In this document: piece by piece, positions 16,746-26,714 of the stretch | Numbering within the stretch: the stretch's first letter is position 1 | Layout of the letters: each line of letters starts with the position of its first letter | Source of the DNA: JACKCR01 sp041390305 | GTDB lineage: Bacteria > Eisenbacteria > RBG-16-71-46 > CAIMUX01 | NCBI GenBank assembly: GCA_041390305.1 | Contig: JAWKQE010000002.1 | Coordinates: 124,001-188,000 of the forward strand | Direction: 5' to 3' | DNA length: 64,000 nucleotides | Notes under the pieces: generated by a model | Databases searched by the model: none | What the model saw: only the letters and a program-made list of their open reading frames with translations | What the model was told of the DNA's origin: nothing | Translations under genes and position numbers: made by a program

Positions 16746-18227
16746 ATGAAACTCGACCGGTTTCAGATCACTGCTCTCGTGCTGTGCGTGCTCCTCTGGG
16801 GGCTCGGGCTGGCTGCCTATCCTCTGATGGAGCCCACCGAGGCGCAGTACGGCTCCATCTCCGCCGCGATGGTTCGAACGGGGAACTGGATCGAGCCGAT
16901 GTGCAACGGCGTGCCGAGTCTCGGAGGGCCACCGCTCGCCTACTGGACAGGTGCGCTCGCTCTTTCTCTCGTGCCGGGGAGCGCGACCGGCTCGTTCCCC
17001 TATCCAGAGGTACCGCTTCGCCTCATGAGCACCGCCTGGCTCGTGGTCTGTGCGCTCCTCACCGGACGACTGGCTCGAGCAGCCGGCCTCTCGCGGGACG
17101 CGTCCCGGTGGGCGTCGGTCGTTTCGTTCCTCTCGCCTCTCGCGGTCGTCCTGGGACACATGAACACAGGCGACCTCTACCTCTGGGCGGGAGTGCTCTT
17201 GGTCATGCTCGGCTGGCTCGAGTCCGAATGGACCAGTCGGCAGAGGGCCCTGCTGATCGGAGCCGGGTGGGCGATCGGGTTCCTGGCCAAGGGACACATG
17301 GTGCTGTTCTGGACGCTTCTTCCGGCGGTCATTTCGACGGCTGTCCTTCGACGTCGTTACTACTTCGAGCGGATCGCGGATCCAACAGCACCGGAGGAAA
17401 CGGCTCCGAGCTGGAGACGAAGTTTGCTCCATCCGCTCGCATGGCTGGTCTTTCTCGGGGTGAGTGTTCCTTGGTTTGCGGCGTTACTGCACCGGTACCC
17501 GGAGTTGGCGGGCTACTGGCTGAAGGACGAGATCCTCGCCCGCGTGGTGCCGACGGATGGCCGGTCCGAGCCGTGGTGGTACTTCCTACCGATGGTTCCT
17601 CTGCTCGTGCTGCCTTGGCTGCCGGAACTCTGGAAGGGGATCCGCCGCGGGCATGGATCGAACGTCCACCGATGGACCTGGGTCGTCTGGATCCTGATGC
17701 CGCTCGTGGTCCTCTCGATGAGCGGTTCCAAGCGGCCGAACTACCTGCTTCCGATGGTGACTCCACTCGCGCTGTTCGTGGCGAGCGCGCTTCACGGCGC
17801 GCATCCTGCGGTGGGTTGGCGGCGCGTCTTTGGACCTCGCATCCGGACCGTCGTCTGGCTCGGGTTCGTGCTCTCCGTGCCGTTCATCATCGTCTCGGAG
17901 TGCTTCGCGCCCGACACTGTGACGCTGGTCGCAGCGGCGAGAGCGGAGGGCGGAACTCTCGTCTGCTTCGGAACGGAGCCGACTGGAGTGTCGTTCTATC
18001 GGGGCGATGTCGTTCCCGTATACGGGCACCGGCGGCCGAGCCCGTTCGCCCCCGTCCTGGGTCCGGATGAGGAGCGTCGGCAGGTCCAGGTCTGGGCAGG
18101 GGAGGGGGCCGTCTTCCTCGTACCCAACGACGCCGTCGGGAGACTGACCGACACAGTAGTGGCTCCGGCCGCCAGTTCTCGTGAGATCTACGGTCATCAG
18201 CTCGTCCGGTTTCGCGCGAATCCATGA
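16746..18227 (+). CDS. ArnT-like (GT83) integral membrane glycosyltransferase
   Basis: This 493-residue protein has about ten hydrophobic segments. The first loop after helix 1 carries the acidic motif of GT39/GT83 enzymes in the form PLMEPTEAQYGSISAAM, followed by GNWIEPMCNGVPSLGGPPLAYW. Such enzymes transfer sugars from undecaprenyl phosphate to lipid A or other outer-membrane acceptors on the periplasmic side. Other family features are GFLAKGHMVLFW and SGSKRPNYLLPMVTPLALF. It starts 42 bases after the GT2 gene and is likely cotranscribed with it. Whether the acceptor is lipid A or another glycan cannot be read from sequence. The C-terminal 90 residues are soluble. Confidence 0.85.
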   Translation: MKLDRFQITALVLCVLLWGLGLAAYPLMEPTEAQYGSISAAMVRTGNWIEPMCNGVPSLGGPPLAYWTGALALSLVPGSATGSFPYPEVPLRLMSTAWLVVCALLTGRLARAAGLSRDASRWASVVSFLSPLAVVLGHMNTGDLYLWAGVLLVMLGWLESEWTSRQRALLIGAGWAIGFLAKGHMVLFWTLLPAVISTAVLRRRYYFERIADPTAPEETAPSWRRSLLHPLAWLVFLGVSVPWFAALLHRYPELAGYWLKDEILARVVPTDGRSEPWWYFLPMVPLLVLPWLPELWKGIRRGHGSNVHRWTWVVWILMPLVVLSMSGSKRPNYLLPMVTPLALFVASALHGAHPAVGWRRVFGPRIRTVVWLGFVLSVPFIIVSECFAPDTVTLVAAARAEGGTLVCFGTEPTGVSFYRGDVVPVYGHRRPSPFAPVLGPDEERRQVQVWAGEGAVFLVPNDAVGRLTDTVVAPAASSREIYGHQLVRFRANP

Positions 18228-18636
18228 ATTGCGCGCGCGCTTCGGTGCGCATTCGAGCAGCGCTCCTTACCGATTTCTAACGCTTCATCGATTCTGTGCA
18301 GGGAAAACCGAGTACACGGCTGAGTGCCCTCACGAACGGTTTCCGTAGACCGCTTGGTCCGGAATCTTGGGGTCTTGTTGACCTGGCGCCCTTGTACGAA
18401 TAATCCCGCCACCTCGCACTTGCCCGGGGTTGGGATGTGCGCCACTCACGCCCGCCACGTATGTGAGCTGTGGGGATCGTAGGGTTCGAGATCGGGTCCG
18501 TTCGCGGGTCGAGCTCGTCTCCTGCATCACCCCAGGCCGTACCGACGACCGGCCTGGAACGCAGGGCGCACCGACTGCGTCCCACCCGAACAATGGGGGA
18601 GAACACGGAAGTGCGCCCCGAAAGTTGGACCGGATC
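18228..18636. other. Intergenic stretch before the IS element
   Basis: About 410 bases without a credible gene. No strong hairpin or promoter stands out. A fragment GCCCCGAAAGTTGGAC near 18614 looks like sequence often seen near IS3-type ends and may be a remnant of an older insertion, but I cannot support that further. Confidence 0.4.
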
Positions 18637-18654
18637 TGACCCTCGGTATTGTGA

Positions 18655-19548
18655 CTACTCTTCTTCGTCCAGCCGCCACCGGATGTACTTCCTCGGCGAC
18701 GTGTTCTCTAGTCTAGAGTGTCTCCGTCTCGCAGTGTAGTAGCGGATCTTCGCCGCGACGAGACGCTCCAGTTCTTCGATCGTTTCCGCCTCCAGGAAGA
18801 GGCTCGCATTCTCCCCCTTGAACCTTCCGTTCCATGATTCGATGAGACTGTTGTCACGAGCGCCGCGCAGTGCGTAGGAGACGCGCACGTGGTCGTGGAG
18901 CAGGAGTCGGCGGACCCAGACGTCGCTCGTGTAGACGCTGTCCTGATCCGAGTGAACGATGATTCCCGATCTATCGACTCCGAGTCTTCGAAGCCGATCG
19001 CTCGCCCGCCGCCACGCTTGGAGTGCCAGGTCTGTGTTCCGCGTCGGGCCGAGACTCCACCCGACGACATCCTTGCTGTGATGATCGAGGACCGGCATCA
19101 GGACGGCCTTCCCGTGGCGGTAGGGTATCTCCGTGAAGTCCGTGTAGAGGACTTCGTAGAGATCGATCTCCTCGAGACTGGCCACGAGGTTCGCTCGCCG
19201 CCCGACGGACTGGATCGTTTCGCGGATCTTGCTCCGCTTGGGACTCCGCGGCTTCCGAAGCTGCGTGAGGCCGAGAGTAGAGTTCAGCCGCCGGACGACT
19301 TTCTCGTTCACGGCCCGACCCTTTCTCTCACTCAGCTCGGGAGCCATCCGCCGATAGCCATAGTCTGGACTCTGCATGGTCGCGGCCAGCAGCGGCTCGA
19401 TGAGGTCGGCGTGCTTGACGTCGTAGGGAACGCGGTGGCGCTGGTAGAACCAGGTCGAGCGTGGAAGGTCGACGAGCTCAAGGGCCCTCCGGAGGCCGAC
19501 CTCACCTTCCGCTCGTTCCACGAGAGCGACCTTCTCCTTCGTGGTCAT
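18655..19548 (-). CDS. IS3-family transposase OrfB (DDE integrase core)
   Basis: The 297-residue product has the IS3 OrfB layout: an N-terminal HTH-like region (LRRALELVDLPRSTWFYQR, then PDYGYRRMAPELSERKG), followed by the retroviral-type integrase core. The three catalytic acids are visible: Asp in YEVLYTDFTEIPYRHGK, Asp in IIVHSDQDSVYTSD, and Glu in DNSLIESWNGRFKGE. The C-terminus RRRHSRLENTSPRKYIRWRL is also standard. Its ATG overlaps the orfA stop codon by four bases, and the frame is -1 relative to orfA and open back to the slippery site, so the active enzyme is probably made as an OrfAB fusion. Confidence 0.95.
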   Translation of the reverse strand: MTTKEKVALVERAEGEVGLRRALELVDLPRSTWFYQRHRVPYDVKHADLIEPLLAATMQSPDYGYRRMAPELSERKGRAVNEKVVRRLNSTLGLTQLRKPRSPKRSKIRETIQSVGRRANLVASLEEIDLYEVLYTDFTEIPYRHGKAVLMPVLDHHSKDVVGWSLGPTRNTDLALQAWRRASDRLRRLGVDRSGIIVHSDQDSVYTSDVWVRRLLLHDHVRVSYALRGARDNSLIESWNGRFKGENASLFLEAETIEELERLVAAKIRYYTARRRHSRLENTSPRKYIRWRLDEEE

Positions 19549-19829
19549 GCTTCGCGTCCCAAGAAGTTTTTTAAAAGGGCGATCTCGACTTCCTTCTTGC
19601 CGAGAAGCTGCTCCAGATCCGCGATCTGACGTTCGTACGCGACCGTGGCGTTGCCACCCTCAAAGACCTCAGCCCCTCGCTCGAGGAACGTCTGCTTCCA
19701 GTTCAGAACCGTGTTCGGATGAACCCCGTAGGACCGGGCAACTTGGGCTGGAGATCGACTGCCAGTCAGGATATCGAGGACAGCCTTGAACTTCGTCTGG
19801 GGGGTGTACTGGCGGGTTCGCTTCGGCAT
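19545..19829 (-). CDS. IS3-family OrfA (helix-turn-helix)
   Basis: The 94-residue product matches IS3 OrfA. A helix-turn-helix occupies about residues 10-50 (KFKAVLDILTGSRSPAQVAR, SYGVHPNTVLNWKQTFLERG), followed by a leucine-zipper-like heptad region (YERQIADLEQLLGKKEVEI). It binds the element's ends and joins OrfB by frameshifting. It lacks any unusual residue and ends LLKNFLGREA. Confidence 0.93.
   Translation of the reverse strand: MPKRTRQYTPQTKFKAVLDILTGSRSPAQVARSYGVHPNTVLNWKQTFLERGAEVFEGGNATVAYERQIADLEQLLGKKEVEIALLKNFLGREA
19566..19576 (-). promoter_or_regulatory. Programmed -1 frameshift slippery site in the IS
   Basis: On the coding strand the sequence is TTTTAAAAAAC, read in the orfA frame as TTA AAA AAC, giving the classic A AAA AAC heptamer. 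The -1 frame from here is open into orfB. It is about 20 bases before the orfA stop. Confidence 0.8.
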
Positions 19830-19937
19830 CGTTGACCTCCGGAAGCTCGGACATCCAAACGATGCCCGGCTCGTTCACCGAGGGTCAACTCCACAATCGT
19901 GGGTGGTCCGAGATTCGGGTCTCATATCCCACCTCAC

Positions 19938-21979
19938 ATGAAGCGCTGGATGGTTCTTGGGGCCCTGGCCCTGTTTGCTCTGCCGACCATCTCGAATGCC
20001 GCACAAGAAATCTCCGAGCAGTACCACGCGACCTACATGAGCCCCGACGGGACCGACACCCAGGGGGAGCGTTGTGGCACGGTCGCACCGGATCTGGATC
20101 AGCAGGAGTATCTCCAGCAGGAGATCGACAACTGGATCGCACTCAACTGGGGCGACGAGCCGCTCGCGGTGGTGTCGACGATCCCGGTGGCGTTCCACGT
20201 CGTTCGTAGCAACAGTGGTTCCTACAACGTGACGGACACGCAGATCCAGAACCAGCTCAACGTGCTGAATGCGGCCTATGCGGGCACGAACTTCCAGTTC
20301 TCTCTCTACGGGACCGACCGTACGAACAACACGGCCTGGTCGACCCACATCATGGGTTCGTCGAACGAGTCCGCGATGAAGCAGGCGCTCGCGATCGACC
20401 CCGCCCACGTCCTCAACTTCTATACGTGCAACATCGGTCAGGGCCTCCTCGGCTATGCGACCTTCCCCTGGTCCTATGCCGAGAGCAGCTACATGCACGG
20501 CGTCGTCGTCCTCTATTCGTCGCTGCCGGGCGGAACGGCTGCGCCCTACAACCTGGGTGACACCGGGACGCACGAGATCGGGCACTTCCTCGGCCTCTAC
20601 CACACCTTCCAGGGCGGCTGCACGGGCAACGGTGACTTCGTCTCCGATACCCCGGCCGAGGCGAGCCCCGCGTACGGTTGCCCGACCGGACGTGACACCT
20701 GTACGGGTGGGGGCGCGGACCCGATCACGAACTTCATGGACTACACGGACGACTCGTGCATGTTCCAGTTCACGGCCGGTCAGTCCGCGCGCATGGACGC
20801 CCAGATGGCGGCCTATCGCCCGAACATGCTCGGCGGTGGCGGCTGTACGCCGACCGTGACCGCGAACTTCTCCGGCACGCCGACTTCCGGCACGGCTCCG
20901 CTCGCGGTTGCGTTCACCGATCTCTCCACGGGCAGCCCGACGAGCTGGAGCTGGAACTTCGGTGACGGGGGCACGTCCACGTCGCAGAACCCGAGCCACA
21001 CCTACTCCGCGGCCGGCACCTACACCGTCACGCTCACGGCGACCAACGCCTGCGGCAGCGACGGCGAGACGAAGACGAACTACATCTCGGTGAGCGGTAC
21101 GGGCGGTGGCGGCTTCACGACCATCACCTACGATGACTTCGAGAGCGGCATGGGTAGCTACACCGACGGCGGCGCGGACATGTCCCGCTACACCGGTGGC
21201 ACCTACGCGTGGCAGGGGAATGCGGCGGCCGACATCCAGGACAACAGCGGCGTTGCGTCCTCGTTCTACCACACGGCCGGCTACAACGTGTCGGCCTACA
21301 ACACGCTCGAAGTGGAGTTCTACTTCCGCGCGGTGAGCATGGAGAACGGCGAGGACTTCTGGGTCCAGTACTTCGACGGCTCCACCTGGCAGACGGTCGC
21401 GGTCTACGCCCGTCCGAGCTTCGCGAACAACACGTTCTACGTCACCACCGTGACGATCTCCCGCTCGAGCTACAACTTCCCGACCAACGCGAAGCTGCAC
21501 CGGTTCATGTGCGACGCGAGCGCGAACAACGACGACGTCTACCTCGACCAGATCACCTGGCGTGGATCGGCTTCGATCACCGAGAGCAGGGTGGCGCAGA
21601 CCGACCTCGCGCTCCGTTCCGCAGACGGCCAGTCCAACGTCCGGATCGAGGCGGTCCGGACGGGAGTTCGCGGCCGGCGAGATGTGGCGGCGTCCAGGGT
21701 CCCGAACTCTCGACCGGCGAGATCCTCGCGCAGCTACCCGAACCCGATGAGCGGGATGACCACGATCGAGTACAACCTCCCCGAGGAGAGCCACGTCTCG
21801 ATCGCGGTCTACCGACGTCGGTGGCCGCGATCGCCCTCTCGACCGTCGTCGATCAGGTCCAGCCCGCCAGGCGTCCACAGGGCTGGCGAGTTCGATGCGG
21901 CGACGCTGAGCGGGCGTGTACTTACCGTCTCGTTGCCGGTGACGTCGTCGAGATGCGGAAGATGGTTCGCCTGAACTAG
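19938..21979 (+). CDS. Secreted pappalysin-type (M43) metalloprotease with PKD domain; 3' end frameshifted
   Basis: ATG 19938 begins a signal peptide (ALFALPTISNA). The zinc-protease motif HEIGHFLGLYHTF is intact near residue 215, and the Met-turn is seen in NFMDYTDDSCMF, both standard for the M43 pappalysin family of secreted endopeptidases. A PKD domain follows (about residues 305-390: FSGTPTSGTAPLAVAFTDLS, SWSWNFGDGGTSTSQNPSHT), then a jelly-roll-like domain. The C-terminal FlgD-like domain begins YPNPMSGMTTIEYNLPEESH, then breaks: its pieces lie in different frames (ALSTVVDQVQPA, then GVHRAGEFDAATL, then CTYRLVAGDVVEMRKMVRLN). At least four indels fall between about 21812 and 21915. The in-frame stop is 21974 and the expected one 21979. 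The IS lies just upstream and may have cut off the native promoter. Confidence 0.85.
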
Positions 21980-22014
21980 TCGAACGATCGACCTGGACGA
22001 GAATCGATCCAATA

Positions 22015-22044
22015 GGGACGGCCCGGGAGCGCGTGGGCCGTCCC
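22015..22044 (+). terminator. Hairpin terminator of the M43 protease gene
   Basis: A perfect 10-bp stem, GGGACGGCCC at 22015-22024 with GGGCCGTCCC at 22035-22044, encloses a 10-base loop, 36 bases after the protease stop. It is followed by AGTTTCTC, a weak U tract. Confidence 0.7.
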
Positions 22045-23025
22045 AGTTTCTCAATGGCGCCCCGCACTGCGGGCAGATCTCCCTGATGGGAGCCGGCACC
22101 AGTCCGCTATCGAGATGGTTCGATCAATCTCCGGATCACATCAGACTAAGCGGGAGGCGAGGGCGAGCGACGTTTCGGACTCGTCGGAGAGAGGGTGCCC
22201 TTGATGACCTGGAGGAACGGGCGGACGGGCCGTCGCCCCAGCGCCAATGCCGCCAGAAGAGGTTCATACCGAGATCCGTGTCGCCTGCGTTCCTCGGACC
22301 GTCGAAGTTCGGTGGAGAAGGGCGACCCCACCACCGGCCCAAACGGCGGGTGCGGAAGAGTCACGGGTGAAGTCGTGAGAGCATCCCCGTTCACGGTCGG
22401 GTAGTCGGCGTTGTCGACCAGGCCCACTCCGGGTTCGGGTTGAAGTCCCAGCCCCGCCATGCTGGTGAAGTCACCACCGACGAAGCCTTCGTCGACGTCC
22501 GGTAGTAGCCACCACGCGGTTCGACGTCGTGCCAGCGTTTCAACTCGCCGTCACCGGCAGCCGGAGGATCCAGGCGCGGCTCAACCAGCGCCCGGCGGCT
22601 GCGTGAGCGATCGACCAGACAATCCATACTCTGCTTCTTCGACTTCATGGGTCATGTCTCCTTCGTCGTCGTACGCGGTCCGGGCGGTTTCGCCATTTGC
22701 CGGCAGTCGCCCCGCCAGGAACTCGGCCCCCGTCTCTGCTTCAGGCGGCTTGTTTGGACCTCGTTGCGTGTCCTGCAGGGAGAAAAGGAAGCGGGCTTGC
22801 AGCAGGTTCCGCTATCGCGCAATCGCCATCGGTAATCGTTGGCAACAGGTTGCGGAGTGGGAGAACGTCGACGCGGGAGGCACACTCTGGCGAAATTGCA
22901 ACTCCTTCAATCCGCGTTCCAGAATCTTCAAAGGGTGGGTCCAGCCTAACTGGATTTTCAGTCCGCGGAAACCGGTACATGCTCGGTCAACACTTCTCGT
23001 CGATCAGTGCAGGAGGAACTCGCAG
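22045..23025. other. Unresolved stretch, possibly a broken minus-strand gene
   Basis: No continuous gene is visible. On the minus strand, short open pieces follow one another in different frames between about 22670 and 22140 (for example ELKRWHDVEPRGGYYRTSTK, then AGLGLQPEPGVGLVDNADY), which looks like one coding region split by indels, as in its neighbours. I do not recognise the product. The last 350 bases before 23026 probably hold the promoter of the next gene. Confidence 0.3.
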
Positions 23026-23480
23026 ATGTCGGTCGTCCCTCTCCAGGAACTCGTCGGTACGTTCGTCGGCACGAACCACCTCTGGCTCCGATCCGGAAGA
23101 GCCCGCGGAGCTCTGTGAGACGACTGCCGAAGGGGTCTCTGTCCGCGCGTGGTCAGTTCCTCTCGATCTCCTACACCTGGAGCAAGGACGGTGACGCTCA
23201 GCAAGGCGTGGTGCTTCTCCAGCACCTGGGCAGGCCGCGGTCGACGGGATCGGTGTGGATCGACTCCTGGCCTGAAGAATCGGTCATGGTGTGCGAGAAG
23301 TCCGCGTTCGAGGGCGGCATCGTTCGTCTCACCGGATCGTATGCGGCTCCCCCCGGGCCGGACAGAGATGGCAGATCAGTGGAACCGAATCCGCCGACGC
23401 AGTATGGATGTTCCATGATCGCATCTGGCCCGGACGCGAGGATCGGGCCGTCGCGCGTTGCCGTACGGACGAAGCAGCGG
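23026..23480 (+). pseudogene. DUF1579-like gene broken by frameshifts
   Basis: AGGAGGA at 23011-23017 precedes ATG 23026. The product begins MSVVPLQELVGTFVGTNHLW and then moves through three frames: DPEEPAELCETTAEG, then LSARGQFLSISYTWSKDGDA followed by GSVWIDSW, then VRLTGSYAAPPGPD, then a piece with RWQISGTESADAVWMFHDR. Read together these resemble DUF1579-type lipocalin-like proteins of unknown function (about 150 residues). Each frame change keeps recognisable protein sequence on both sides, so the indels are recent or are sequencing errors. The 3' boundary is approximate. Confidence 0.55.
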
Positions 23481-23762
23481 GCCGCGACCGCGTGGATCTT
23501 CGGGGCACTCACCCTGGGTGCTGGTGCCGCCCGGATCGGCGACCGCGTCGGCACCTCGTCGACACTGCCGTCGGGTCGCATCGAGTGTCGGAGGCCGTCC
23601 ATCCCGATCGGCGGTCGAGAAGCCACGCTCAACTCTGAGCGCACGACTTCCTATCGAAGGTGGGGAGTCCCGACAGCCCACCTGGAGCGGATCAGTCTCG
23701 AACGGCGAGAATCGTTCCGAGCTCTCTCCAGGAGGTCGTCTTAATCATCCCACCCACTCGTC

Positions 23763-25120
23763 TTGCGCGCCGCCTCGGCCGGCGCGCTTCTGGTCAGCGT
23801 CGTGTTCACGGGGGCTGCACTCGCCGCACCTGCCGGTGACGCCGCGTACGGCAGTAAGAGCTATGACGACTACGAAGAAGCTTCCGTCTGCGCCGAGTGC
23901 CACGTCGACATCGCGAGACAGCACGAGCAGGCAATGATGTCCCAGTGCTTCGTCCACGAGTGGGACGAGATCAGTGCTTTCAGACTTCGCTCTTCCGCAC
24001 GCCGAGAAGGTCGAGAAGGTGGCGGGCGTGAAGGCCGGCTGCAACGGCTGCCACGCGCCGCTCGCGCGTTCCCTCTGCGCCGGAGACATTCCTCCCAGTC
24101 GGCCCGCGGCGGGGACGCGCCTCGCGAACGAAGGCACGGCATTAGCTGATCTCTGCCACAGCGTCGGGATTCGAGGGCGATACGCCCTTCAACTTCAACT
24201 GGATCTCGGAACCCGGCGAAACGAAGCAGGGTCCGCGGCCGAATCGGGTGAGCGAGTACCACGGGATCAAGCACAACGAGTTCCTCAGCACCGCGGAGTT
24301 CTGCGGCACCTGCCACAACGAGAAGGATCCTTGGGGGCTCTGGGTCAAGGCGACGCACCTCGAGTGGAAGGACGGCCCGTACGCGGCCGCCGGCGTGACC
24401 TGCCAGAAGTGCCACATGGCCGCGTCCGAGGGAACTTCGGTCGACGGTGGGGAGACTCTCCCGGATGTGCGGAATCACCTCTTCAACGGCGCGCACGACA
24501 ACGGCAAGCTTATCGGGTCGGTCGAAGTGCGGATCCATCCCGTGGAGAGGTCGGTCAAGGCAGGGAAGACGGCGAAGCTGTCCGCGGTCGTGCTGAACGC
24601 GAAGGCCGGGCACATGATCCCGACCGGGTCGGCAGAAGAACGGGTCGTCTGGCTCGAGGTGGAGGCGAAGGACTCGGCCGGCAAGGTGTGGCATCTGCCC
24701 GTCGACCCAAAGGGGTTCGAGGGAGAGGAGTACACGATCGGTTCGGACCTTCTCGCCTACCAAGACCTCGGTGACATTCAGGATCTCGCCGACTTCAAGG
24801 GAGTTCGTCGCGACGGCCCCGTCCCCGTGGGGGATCGGATCTACCGCCTGCCCTACATCGATCCCGAAGGACGGATGACCATCGCGCAGTGGAACACGGC
24901 GGCGTTCGGGACCGACTACCGCCTCCCGCCGCTCGAAGCACGCACCGAAACGTACACCTGGGAGCTTCCGGCCGATGTCGCGGCAGGTCCGCTCGAGGTG
25001 ACGGCGAAGGTGTACTACTCGCGACTGGTATCGTCCGTGGCGCAGCACCTCGGCGTGCCGGAGGAGGAGTACGCGCCGATCGAGATCGCGGCGCACGAGA
25101 CGATGCTCACGGTGATGTAG
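23763..25120 (+). CDS. Exported multiheme c-type cytochrome, 5' half frameshifted
   Basis: From TTG 23763 the protein has a signal peptide (LLVSVVFTGAALAAPAG) and the first heme motif CAECH (23890-23904). The frame changes near 23970-23990; the next piece carries CNGCH (24040-24054). A damaged LCHSV around 24148-24160 is probably a third motif. The frame changes again near 24170, after which it is clean to the stop, with CGTCH (24302-24316) and CQKCH (24401-24415). That gives four intact heme-binding sites and one damaged. A beta-rich domain fills the C-terminal half (VKAGKTAKLSAVVLNAKAGH). Such proteins carry electrons in the periplasm or at the surface. The true start may be upstream near AGGAGG at 23730. 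I cannot name the redox partner. Confidence 0.75.
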
Positions 25121-25308
25121 CATCGCGACGGTCACGGGCTTTACGTCGGCTTCACCAGAAGCGTGCGAAACTTGCGGGCGTGGGTTGTACGGGTGATGGT
25201 AGACTCTCTCGTACAAGCCGCGCCTCGACCGTCACCTCGGACGTGCATGGGCGATCGGGAGGCGACGCCGCGGCAGATTGGGTCACGAACTCCTCGAGGG
25301 GGGCGATC

Positions 25309-26121
25309 ATGTCCCGTCGTGTGCCTTCCGCTCCAGCCGTCTCGATCCTGCCGGTTCTCCCTGTCTTCCCGGTCCTCCTGATCCTCTCGGTCGCAGCGAT
25401 CAGCAGTCCTGCCGACGCAGGCCCCAACGCCCATGGCGTTCTCCTGGTCCACGCGCAGACCGACGGTGCGTACACGGACGGGGACCCCGCCGACTGTGGC
25501 GGGGACACTCCGATCTCGTGCGACGAAGTCGTCTCTCGAGTCGATGGCGAAGGCCCGTTCCTCTTCTCCGTGCTCGCGGCGTTTCCTTCTGGTTCGAGCC
25601 CTCGAGTCGCCGGAGTGGTCTTCGGCGTGGAGTATGGCCCCTCGGTACACCTGCTCGACTACCGCTCCTGCGGTGATTACGAACTCGTCACCGACGACTG
25701 GCCGGCGAGTGGCGAGGGCATCGCGATCGCCTGGGCCTATCCCGAGACGACGCTTGTTTTCCAGATGTGCGCTTTTTTTGGGTACCAGGATGGGGGCCCT
25801 GGACTGTTTTCGAGCATCGCCCACCCGACACAAGGGGTGTTCTTCGTCGACGACAGCGTCATCAACGACCCGGAGGCTCCGGTCGCGCTCGGTTCGCTCG
25901 GATTCGGTATGGGCGGGAGTGTGTACTGCCCGGACGCGGTCGGTGCGTGTTGCTTCTCCGGCGGGGACTGCCGGAATACGTCGCGTCTCGAGTGTGAGGC
26001 GGATGGCGGCGTGTACCAGGGCGACGGCGTCTACTGCGGCTGGGGTCTCTGCGAGCCGACTCCTATGGTCAGGATGTCCTGGGGACAGATCCGTTCGGTC
26101 TTCCGAGAGTCCGGGCGCTAG
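25309..26121 (+). CDS. Exported HPTQG-family Cys-repeat protein with WGxIK-type tail
   Basis: ATG 25309 follows a purine-rich GAGGGGGG site; the frame is open far upstream but that part is not conserved. The 270-residue product has a long hydrophobic signal peptide ending in SPADA. Its main domain matches the products at 6355 and 49364: GPNAHGVLLVHA, PRVAGVVFGVEYG, RSCGDYELVTDDWPASGEG, HPTQGVFFVDDSV and LGSLGFGMGG. One six-cysteine repeat follows (GACCFSGGDCRNTSRLEC), then the tail CEPTPMVRMSWGQIRSVFR plus ESGR. It is a secreted protein of unknown function. TAGACT at 25200-25205 may be part of its promoter. Confidence 0.83.
   Translation: MSRRVPSAPAVSILPVLPVFPVLLILSVAAISSPADAGPNAHGVLLVHAQTDGAYTDGDPADCGGDTPISCDEVVSRVDGEGPFLFSVLAAFPSGSSPRVAGVVFGVEYGPSVHLLDYRSCGDYELVTDDWPASGEGIAIAWAYPETTLVFQMCAFFGYQDGGPGLFSSIAHPTQGVFFVDDSVINDPEAPVALGSLGFGMGGSVYCPDAVGACCFSGGDCRNTSRLECEADGGVYQGDGVYCGWGLCEPTPMVRMSWGQIRSVFRESGR
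26050..26118 (+). other. WGxIK-type C-terminal tail, copy 2
   Basis: Encodes CEPTPMVRMSWGQIRSVFR followed by ESGR at the protein end. It directly follows the six-cysteine repeat. It matches the shared 19-residue pattern at every defined position. Confidence 0.8.
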
Positions 26122-26269
26122 CTTGGAGCGCAAATCGGGGCGGGAACGTGTGTGACGCCGTGCCCGCTGCGGGTGAGAAGGATGCGAACGTTGTCGACGG
26201 GGATACCCCACCAGGTGGATCCGTCCGCACGAGGGGATTCCCTCGTACCCCGAGCGGTGATCGCGCGTG

Positions 26270-26693
26270 CAGCTGTTTGTACGAGTTCTTCATCACGGGG
26301 TATCGGCGATGCAACAAGAGGGGTCGCCTTCACCCGTGAGTGTGGCCGCGATGGAAGTGTTCATGTCGTGTTTGCCCGGCTGGGGTACGGCGCTGCAAAG
26401 CGGAGACTCGCCTATACACGCACCGGGTATGGCGTGCGCAGGTCTTTGCGGCGTCGATACCCCGGGTGGGTATCGTGACGGAAAGTGACGCGACGCCTCT
26501 CTTGCGGAAGGGTGAGGCCTCCGGGAGGCTGGTCCGGCAGGTATTTCAGGGTAAGATGGACGCAGGCGCCAGTTCGCTCGTTTGGGATCGGCTCGACGAC
26601 CGGGGACGAATGGCTCCCGTCGGCGTGTACTTCCTGAGGGTCCGTGCGGAAGACTTCGAACGGACTCCGAAACTGATTGCGCTTTCTCGGTGA
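26270..26693 (+). pseudogene. Orphan remnant of a FlgD-like C-terminal domain
   Basis: The last 60 codons read as the end of a FlgD-like sorting domain: ASGRLVRQVFQGKMDAG, then LVWDRLDDRGRMAPVGVYFL and FERTPKLIALSR, stopping at 26693. The matching first half of the domain seems to lie in another frame upstream (DATRGVAFTRECGRDGSVHV near 26310-26370). No passenger domain or signal peptide precedes it. It appears to be the 3' stub of a deleted or frameshifted exported-protein gene. The 5' limit is approximate. Confidence 0.6.
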
Positions 26694-26714
26694 ACGAGGT
26701 CGCTCGGAGGAATC

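Larger units (their letters stand above)
18637..19887 (-). mobile_element. Complete IS3-family insertion sequence, 1,251 bp
   Basis: The ends are TGACCCTCGGT at 18637-18647 and its exact inverse ACCGAGGGTCA at 19877-19887, with the TG...CA termini typical of IS3. Two overlapping transposase frames fill the element, with 18 bases from the orfB stop to the left end and about 48 from the right end to orfA. A slippery run for -1 frameshifting is present. No matching target duplication flanks it (ATC on the left, ACT on the right), so it may be old, rearranged, or have lost one flank. Its right end is only 50 bases from the M43 protease start codon. Confidence 0.92.

Noticed and set aside
18600..18640. 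An outer boundary of the IS at GCCCCGAAAGTTGGAC
   Set aside because: No inverted copy exists at the other end, while TGACCCTCGGT has an exact inverse at 19877-19887 that fits the element's size.
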